Shown here: piece after piece, positions 45,001 through 49,857 of the stretch
Numbering within the stretch: position 1 is the first letter of the stretch
Layout of the letters: each line of letters begins with the position of its first letter
Assembly (NCBI GenBank): GCA_016932835.1
Contig: JAFGCD010000118.1
Coordinates: forward strand, 1-49,857
DNA length: 49,857 nt
Source: Sedimentisphaerales bacterium
GTDB lineage: Bacteria > Planctomycetota > Phycisphaerae > Sedimentisphaerales > Anaerobacaceae
Reading direction: 5' to 3'
Program-made: the position numbers and the translations under genes
Notes under the pieces: generated by a model
Told to the model about the DNA's origin: nothing
Databases searched by the model: none
Seen by the model: only the letters and a program-made list of their open reading frames with translations

Positions 45001-47429
45001 GTGCTCGTTGTCGCAGAAATCGACTGATTGATCCGATTTGCGCCGGGATCGCCGTGTCCTGTCGCAACTAAATGCATCGATTGTGTCCCCGTATGACTAT
45101 CCTCGGTTGTCACGAACGATTGAACGTGATTACCCAGTGTTCGCCAGTTCGTCGAGCCGCTCTCAAATCCCGAATTGCTCAGCTTATTACCGCCTATATC
45201 CAGCGACAGATCGTCCAGAAGAACGTCACCTCGATTGAGCAGCATCAGCCCGAAAACATTGACCGGATCGTGGGTGTACCGGGAATCCGAGCCGCTTATG
45301 GTATGGGTGATGTATTCCCAGTCGGCCTTGTCGCTTTCGTCGCTGTCGGCCCAGGCGTCGGGAGTGTTATTATTGCTTCTGGGGTCGCGCAGTTCCATGC
45401 TGGCGCCCATCCCGTCGGCCCATTTGGGCCACCTGCCGCCGTCGTAGTATGTCACCTCATCCGCCACTACGAAATATGTGTTCGGCTCCCCCGTGCACGG
45501 ATCGATCTCCTGAATAGGAAGCGACAGGCGCAGACGCTCGCTATGGTCGTCAAGCTCGCCTCCATAGGGCCCGCACAGATTCACGCCGATAGTCAAATTA
45601 TCATAAACCGTCTCCAGCAGGTTCGGGTCTTTCGCAATGACAAGATACCCCCCCGCCGGAATCGTATCCACCTGGCTGACCTCATTGAAATCGTAGCGGA
45701 TGCCGTCCGTAAATGAGTACCCCTCCAGCGACACCGCGTGGATCCCCTTGTTATGCAGCTCCACGTACTCATACCGCTCGTCTCTGCTGCCGTGGTGATA
45801 CATTATCTCGTTGATTACAACATCCCGAATATACGGCATCGCATTCGGCAATTCACGCGTCGGATAGCTCAAGGCCTGAAAGTTGTGTGCCCCATCCGGA
45901 TACCGTCCGAGAGTAACATCCGCCTCAACTGCACCGAAACGCACCGCATCCAATACGCGAACCGGTTTTGGCTCCGGATCGCTGCTGCCGACCGTCAGAA
46001 AAACCGTCTCCCCGGCAAAGCCCAGTCCGAAAGGAAATCCCGATGGAGGCGTACCCTCACTTACACTCCAGAACTCGCCGGGCGCAAGAACGACTCCGTC
46101 CGGAACCTTGTACTGCTGCAGAAGCTCGAAACGACCTTCGCTTATATAGACATTGTTCAGATCCACAGTGATAGGACCCGGATTATATATCTCAAGCCAA
46201 TCCACACCCGCTCCTGAGTCGCTGTTGGTCAGTAACTCGTTAATCAGCAGACGAGCACGCACGTCGTCGGCCCCCGCAGGGGCCTCGATGACCGCCTTGA
46301 GAACAGGACTGCCGAGGCAGTCGGAACTGCCGGACAAATCCGAGTTGTGTGCCTGAATTGCAAGCACATTCGTCCCCGGAACAAGCAGATGCTTCAAACC
46401 CGTCAAGTCGAGATTGTCGGCCGAATACTCGCTGCCGGATCCGACATCTTCATTGTAGGCAGGCGGATTTCCCGATAGGTTTCTCGGCGGCGCAACAAGC
46501 GTGCCGTTCAGGTACAGCGCATAGCCGTCGTCGTAATGCACCTCGGCTCGTAATCCTGTGAAAGACGCAATCTCTTCAGCCGTAAGCGTGAACCGCAGGC
46601 GAGCATACACCGAAATATAACCGCCGTTCATATCGTTCAGGAAAGTACGAATCCACTGCCTTTCATCGTCGTCGTTGCTGTACCCGTATCCGCTCGGCCC
46701 CTCCAGCCAATCGGTCGTGGCAGGGTCGTCGTCGAAGCCGACTTCCGTCCAGTCCGTCGTCGCGATTCCTCCCGGACCGGGTGAAGGCTCCTGCGTACCC
46801 TTGAAATATCTGCCCGCATGACCTATGTCGATAAGTGTAACCAAGATCGGGTCCGGCGGCTCGGCCTGCACAACATCTGCTGCACCGGGACTGCCGCCGA
46901 TATACGTACTGCCCGACCAGCTCGACGCCTCTTCCGGGTCGCCGCCCTGTTTGACATAAATCAGTGAATGCCCCGTACCGTCAGGCGAACTCGGCCATGG
47001 CCATGTGTCTTTATAGCTGAGTGAAATTACTATCTCACGGCATTCGTTGACCATCTCAACCCGTTCACCGTCGTTATCGAGCTTGCCGGAAAAAGGACCA
47101 TAAACACCTGTAATCCCATACTCCTCTTCGACGGCAGTGGGATTCAGCGCAACGACAAGGTACTCCTTGGCGCCGAGGATCGTACCAGCCGGAAAAGTGT
47201 AGTGGATCCCGCGATTGAACGAGCAGCCCCCAAGGTCCTCAAACACCGCCCGGTTATTGTACAACTCAATGAATTCGAGCACCTCGTTACCATCCGGCGT
47301 ACCGTTATCCTCGACCGGGTGGTACATTATCTCGCTAACCACCAGCGCCGAGCATGGCTGGGCCACCCAGAATCCAAGAAGAATTATTGTCGCAATCAAA
47401 ACGTACCTGTACCGCCGCTTAGTACTCAT
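42012..47429 (-). CDS. Giant surface protein: lamin-tail domains, CotH kinase, PA14-like and dockerin-like modules
   Basis: This is a 1805-residue exported protein. A signal peptide (about 1-30) precedes three lamin-tail domains (near 30-180 from VVSEIMYHP, near 390 from LLINELLTNS, and near 530 from VVINEIMYHHG). A CotH-type kinase domain (about 990-1370) holds RLRGSPFIR, WRIDFNPDQKFRG and the active-site-like LPWDIDMTLGG. Then come immunoglobulin-like segments, a PA14-like beta sandwich (about 1520-1670: YFGVNSDDGFLLTINGELV) and a C-terminal dockerin-like pair (ANFNHDGGIDFLDWAEL; DLNHDGHIDFREAAVLAEEWL). CotH proteins phosphorylate secreted spore-coat proteins in Bacillus; here a role on surface proteins is only a guess. 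ATG 47429 is chosen for the signal peptide and AAAGGA upstream. Confidence 0.85.
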   Translation of the reverse strand: MSTKRRYRYVLIATIILLGFWVAQPCSALVVSEIMYHPVEDNGTPDGNEVLEFIELYNNRAVFEDLGGCSFNRGIHYTFPAGTILGAKEYLVVALNPTAVEEEYGITGVYGPFSGKLDNDGERVEMVNECREIVISLSYKDTWPWPSSPDGTGHSLIYVKQGGDPEEASSWSGSTYIGGSPGAADVVQAEPPDPILVTLIDIGHAGRYFKGTQEPSPGPGGIATTDWTEVGFDDDPATTDWLEGPSGYGYSNDDDERQWIRTFLNDMNGGYISVYARLRFTLTAEEIASFTGLRAEVHYDDGYALYLNGTLVAPPRNLSGNPPAYNEDVGSGSEYSADNLDLTGLKHLLVPGTNVLAIQAHNSDLSGSSDCLGSPVLKAVIEAPAGADDVRARLLINELLTNSDSGAGVDWLEIYNPGPITVDLNNVYISEGRFELLQQYKVPDGVVLAPGEFWSVSEGTPPSGFPFGLGFAGETVFLTVGSSDPEPKPVRVLDAVRFGAVEADVTLGRYPDGAHNFQALSYPTRELPNAMPYIRDVVINEIMYHHGSRDERYEYVELHNKGIHAVSLEGYSFTDGIRYDFNEVSQVDTIPAGGYLVIAKDPNLLETVYDNLTIGVNLCGPYGGELDDHSERLRLSLPIQEIDPCTGEPNTYFVVADEVTYYDGGRWPKWADGMGASMELRDPRSNNNTPDAWADSDESDKADWEYITHTISGSDSRYTHDPVNVFGLMLLNRGDVLLDDLSLDIGGNKLSNSGFESGSTNWRTLGNHVQSFVTTEDSHTGTQSMHLVATGHGDPGANRINQSISATTSTVTFSGWARWLRGSRYLLMRTTRETSPVQPPRPAWPFELTMPMDLGTPGRQNTAFVLNRGPEIEEVRHEPVLPAGGEPILVTARVADNDGVGSVTLYYRSEGVGGFTTSAMVDDGSGGDSVAGDKIYTGIIPGASGGTMRAFYIVASDGAASTRFPTMLEPSADVPERTCLVRVGDATASSAFASYRIWISNDVVSVFGSRPNLSNELMDCTFVYDDKDVFYNAKIRLRGSPFIRSGSNWNIAGWNPWRIDFNPDQKFRGREEINLDRTEETSRGPLQERASYWFYRKMGLQYSSQEYVRPVINGNDYRNYEDVQKIDGDYVDAWFPNDNDGYIHKVDDYFEYTADGTGFAHLDEGLIHNSSHPLLPETYRWSFEKRSHREDDEWGHLLDFAEAMNISSSNGPVYEDAIESVVYPQHLAAVLALRHAVGDWDSYGYERGKNNLFYYTMPEGKWYLLPWDIDMTLGGNSRPTNADIFSVGGQFPEIQRFLGYSKYRQMYTMAFASLMYGPWQTSYGTANPPTDFDKFLDDAADALAADGGDASRRDGIKAYVRDRRTYVLGLAEIPTLVFQITTNSGDDFCTTVSVVTIEGILPAGVVEIEVNGEPVSATIMSNNFEVDIPVDLGSNLLEFEGFNDSHVAVPGATDSITVTRVLPSFATSATPPVLCNNGISSLTINGTGFIPGSEPSVTLAGGVLSEPGFDALYVKSSTSFDRIDAATGLLNDPGSSIWDEVYTMHPVVNLWVGDPTASHGVFMDNEEPFAAPYDVDTETYAIRFSGYVYAPSPGTRYFGVNSDDGFLLTINGELVGEYATGRAPATTDVANPGSAGTMTYNFPAPGSYYLVLDFFENGGGQSVELFQTNSTGGDQRLINVDAELVVYRDSIARIEAEDVVVVNEHTVTCQVDLSEADPNMWDVIVTPECEDVETSVLEDAVEVIACRANFNHDGGIDFLDWAELTDNWDRSCSPPLWCDGMDLNHDGHIDFREAAVLAEEWLLPK

Positions 47430-47819
47430 GGGAATTTGGTCCTTTCTTCCGTATGCGTGTAGTCCCAGCATGCCTCATCCAAAAAACGTGTGAGCATCTT
47501 CTATATTTTTATTATACCGATAATCCCCGTGATTTCAAGGGCTTTTCCGCCAACACTCGCATCGACAAGCGTCGCCAAAACCTCTTCGCACAACGTGCGC
47601 ACCATCTGCAAACCTCGGCTGATTCTCTGCGAAACTCAATTCCCCCCTTTTGCCTAAGCGACTTGCCTTGACATAACATGCTTATTTATAAGCACTTATC
47701 GAATCCAAGGCAACCCCAGCAAGCACTCTAAGCCAACTTTATCAACCCCAATCGCCCCCATTTACCCTCGTATTTCCGTGTTCCGCCATCAGGCAAGATA
47801 TTAACCGACCAACCATCAA
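47430..47819. other. Intergenic region between the CotH giant and the lyase
   Basis: This 390-bp gap contains the promoter for the CotH gene (47511-47538) and an inverted repeat TGCTTA-TTTA-TAAGCA at 47679-47694, which could be a hairpin or regulator site downstream of the lyase gene. I see no credible coding frame or RNA gene in the rest. Confidence 0.5.
47511..47538 (-). promoter_or_regulatory. Candidate sigma-70-type promoter for the CotH giant
   Basis: On the minus strand TTGAAA (47538-47533) and TATAAT (47516-47511) are 16 bp apart, giving a leader of about 75 nt. Confidence 0.55.
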
Positions 47820-49700
47820 TTATCGCTGATCAGTTCTTCTCTTGCCGCTGACGATCGTGCTAATCTCCGGACGCGGCGGCTGGGCCATGCCCTCGCCCAT
47901 ATAGAAGCCGGTATGGGCAGGCTGGTTGTAAGCAACGTTCTGCCAGGCAACGCTGAGCCTGTATGCCGAATCGTGCATGAACGTATAGAAACGACGATCG
48001 GCAGGAATTGTCGTCGTATATATACGAAGCTCCATATTATCCCACGTCCGGCAGATAAGCTCTTCCCTCCAGTCGCCGAGTATATCGGCACAAAGACACG
48101 GGTTCGATTTCGAGCCGTTGTTTCGGGCGCATCCTTCAGCCGAGAACAGCCTTACCGCCCTGCCGGTCTCGTAGTCCCACTTATCGACCGTAACGCCGTC
48201 GAGCAACTCACGAAGCACGTCGCTATCCCACCATATTCCCATATTGCAGGACCTCGGTTTTGCCCCCGAGATTCTTTCGCCTTTGCAGCTATACAGGCCG
48301 TCGGAATTATTAGCCCAGCATTCATAACCTATATGCCGCGGATCGATATCAATAGCAAGGCCCCTTCCCGGATCGTTCAATCGAAGGCCCCAAAGCACTT
48401 TCCCGGTGGCGGCATCGCGAAGATTTGCACCATTGGCATGGCGTGGTCTTTCGTGTATTCCCCAGACCTCCATACCCGGCCGATCAGGATCGATATCGCA
48501 GAGGTGCATCGCATCGCCGTGTCCAAGCCCCGTGGAATAGAGCCCTTTGCCGTCGTGGTCAATCGCGCAGGCGCCGTAAATGATCTCGTCCCGGCCGTCG
48601 CCATCCACATCGGCGACGCTGAGACCATGATTACCCTGGCCGGCGTATGCCTTATTGCCCGGCGTACCATCACTGCTGTCGAACGTCCATAGATTTGTCA
48701 GCTTGCCGTCCCTGAAATTCCAGGCAGCCAGTACGGTCCTGGTATAGTAGCCCCGACACATGACAAGACTCGGCCTCTCGCCGTCGAGATACGCAATGCA
48801 CCCCAGAAAGCGGTCCACCCGGTTGCCGGTGTCATCGCCCCAGTCGCGAACTCTGCCCCTCGGCGGAATGTAATCGGCAGTGGCTATTGCTTCACCGGTC
48901 AGCCCGTCAAATATCGTCAGAAACTCAGGGCCTTCAAGAACGTAACCCCTTGTGTTGCGATAATCCGCGTCGCCGTCACCGATGACCTTGCCCTTTCCGT
49001 CGATGGTGCCGTCGGCTGTTTTGCACGCGAACTCCGCCCTGCCGTCGCCGTCGAGGTCATATACCATGAACTGGGTATAGTGTGCCCCTTCGCGAATATT
49101 CCTGCCGAGATTGATTCGCCAGAGAAACGTCCCGTCGAGTTTATAGGCCTCGAATATCGGCCGGCCTGTTCTACCTGCCTGCGAATTGTCGCGGCCTCTC
49201 GACGACTGGTGAATTACAATCTCATATTCACCGTCACCGTCAAGATCCCCTACCGATGCATCGTTAGGCGTGTATCCCTGCGGCGTACGAAGCGGTACCG
49301 CAAGGTACTGCCCTGCCGGTGCATCGGCAGGCAGATTGAAAGACTTGCTCGCCCCATGCTCTTCGCCCTTGAGTACCGCTCTGACGAAATAGGAATTCGA
49401 TTTTGCAGCATCGGCCATACCATCTATGAAATTCGTCGAATCTTTTAACGGCACATCATTCAGCCTTACCGCTTCACTCCCGTTGGCAGAACGGTACAGA
49501 TTGAAGGCAACCTCCTCCATATCCGTGGCAAGCAAACGCCACCCGACATACACTTTCCCGCCGCCTTGATTAACCGCAACAACGCCTCGCCCGAGGTACT
49601 CCATCTGCCGCTGTGCGCCCGCAGTGGTGCAAGATACGATCGCCACGACCAGAATTACAACACGCAGACTTAATAAAACTTTTGATCTCATGGCACTCAT
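47820..49700 (-). CDS. Secreted rhamnogalacturonan lyase, family PL11
   Basis: This is a 626-residue polysaccharide lyase that cleaves the rhamnogalacturonan I backbone by beta-elimination. After the signal peptide (MSAMRSKVLLSLRVVILVVA) it opens with RQMEYLGRGVVAVNQG and VYVGWRLLATD, the fibronectin-like start of YesW/YesX-type enzymes. The rest is an eight-bladed propeller rich in calcium loops (DLDGDGEYEIVIHQ, DLDGDGRAEFACKT, DVDGDGRDEIIYG). The C-terminal motif WQNVAYNQPAHTGFYMG is a PL11 hallmark. Length is normal. ATG 49700 (or 49691) is favoured because a promoter -10 lies at 49732-49737, which excludes the longer frame to 49742. With the GH2 enzyme it suggests pectin use. Confidence 0.94.
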   Translation of the reverse strand: MSAMRSKVLLSLRVVILVVAIVSCTTAGAQRQMEYLGRGVVAVNQGGGKVYVGWRLLATDMEEVAFNLYRSANGSEAVRLNDVPLKDSTNFIDGMADAAKSNSYFVRAVLKGEEHGASKSFNLPADAPAGQYLAVPLRTPQGYTPNDASVGDLDGDGEYEIVIHQSSRGRDNSQAGRTGRPIFEAYKLDGTFLWRINLGRNIREGAHYTQFMVYDLDGDGRAEFACKTADGTIDGKGKVIGDGDADYRNTRGYVLEGPEFLTIFDGLTGEAIATADYIPPRGRVRDWGDDTGNRVDRFLGCIAYLDGERPSLVMCRGYYTRTVLAAWNFRDGKLTNLWTFDSSDGTPGNKAYAGQGNHGLSVADVDGDGRDEIIYGACAIDHDGKGLYSTGLGHGDAMHLCDIDPDRPGMEVWGIHERPRHANGANLRDAATGKVLWGLRLNDPGRGLAIDIDPRHIGYECWANNSDGLYSCKGERISGAKPRSCNMGIWWDSDVLRELLDGVTVDKWDYETGRAVRLFSAEGCARNNGSKSNPCLCADILGDWREELICRTWDNMELRIYTTTIPADRRFYTFMHDSAYRLSVAWQNVAYNQPAHTGFYMGEGMAQPPRPEISTIVSGKRRTDQR

Positions 49701-49731
49701 TCTTAACAGATATGCCCACTGTACAATTGGC

Positions 49732-49760
49732 ATCATAACCATGCTGCCCTACGATTTCAA
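49732..49760 (-). promoter_or_regulatory. Candidate sigma-70-type promoter for the rhamnogalacturonan lyase
   Basis: On the minus strand TTGAAA (49760-49755) and TATGAT (49737-49732) are separated by 17 bp. Transcription from about 49725 gives a 25-nt leader before ATG 49700. Confidence 0.55.
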
Positions 49761-49810
49761 GGACTCGTATTCACGCGATTACCCGTTTTGGCACGGGATG
49801 TGCATAGAGC

Positions 49811-49856
49811 CTCCTTGAGTGTGTTTTGAACGGTTTTTCCAACAGAACTCAAGGAG
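49811..49856. repeat. Perfect 10-bp inverted repeat at the window end
   Basis: CTCCTTGAGT (49811-49820) and ACTCAAGGAG (49847-49856) are exact inverted copies separated by 26 bp, upstream of the lyase promoter. The right arm also reads AAGGAG on the plus strand, so it could be the ribosome-binding site of a divergent gene starting just beyond the window. Confidence 0.6.
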
Positions 49857-49857
49857 A

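Overview
The window is a chromosomal segment with the character of a Planctomycetota genome, most likely class Phycisphaerae (Sedimentisphaerales-like). The taxonomy is inferred from gene content: a hydrazine-synthase-alpha-like (HzsA-related) secreted c-type cytochrome, a giant lamin-tail/CotH/PA14/dockerin-like surface protein, dockerin-like C-termini outside any cellulosome, a type II secretion/type IV pilus-like locus with oversized pseudopilins, and secreted pectin-degrading enzymes. Base composition is moderately GC-rich and even. There is no rRNA, CRISPR array, transposase or phage module. One tRNA is present.

Layout. 1-655: poorly resolved edge with an orphan LigD-type 3'-phosphoesterase-like domain. 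691-5117 (minus): a DUF2752 membrane protein, serA (serine biosynthesis), a phosphohexomutase and a cation-efflux transporter. They are read from a promoter whose -10 element overlaps that of the divergent inositol-monophosphatase gene (5290-6111, plus). 6166-27104 (minus): a 21-kb run of co-directional genes. Upstream to downstream these are a secreted C39-like protein, a fumarase beta-type subunit, a YchF-like GTPase, a polyol dehydrogenase pair (zinc MDR and SDR), cinA, and then the secretion/pilus locus: PilB-like ATPase, PilT, second GspE/PilB ATPase, GspF, an enlarged GspG-like pseudopilin, a secreted dockerin-like protein, a second enlarged GspG-like pseudopilin, a normal-sized GspG-like pseudopilin, then GspH-, I-, J- and K-like proteins. 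No secretin, prepilin peptidase or GspL/M is visible. A separate GspB/PilP-like protein (32381-32992, plus), behind a consensus promoter, may serve the same machine.

27286-32005 holds housekeeping genes (Met8/CysG-N, L21, a class IV aminotransferase) and a 902-residue nucleotidyltransferase-sugar kinase fusion, which could in principle convert a free sugar to a nucleotide sugar in one polypeptide. 33235-34137 is an exported O-methyltransferase-like protein with a (GGPGM)n linker. tRNA-Arg(TCG) follows with its own strong promoter, then a small accessory patch (34566-35134) with a zinc-ribbon fragment and an orphan membrane protein, possibly an integration scar.

35319-49700 is a polysaccharide-use region: a GH2 beta-galactosidase with a LamG-like insertion, the HzsA-like cytochrome, the CotH/LTD/PA14 giant and a PL11 rhamnogalacturonan lyase. 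All carry export signals. A plausible reading is that the enzymes attack rhamnogalacturonan I and its galactan side chains, while the type II-like system and dockerin-like tails handle export or surface retention. Functions are assigned from motifs read by eye; no database search was run.
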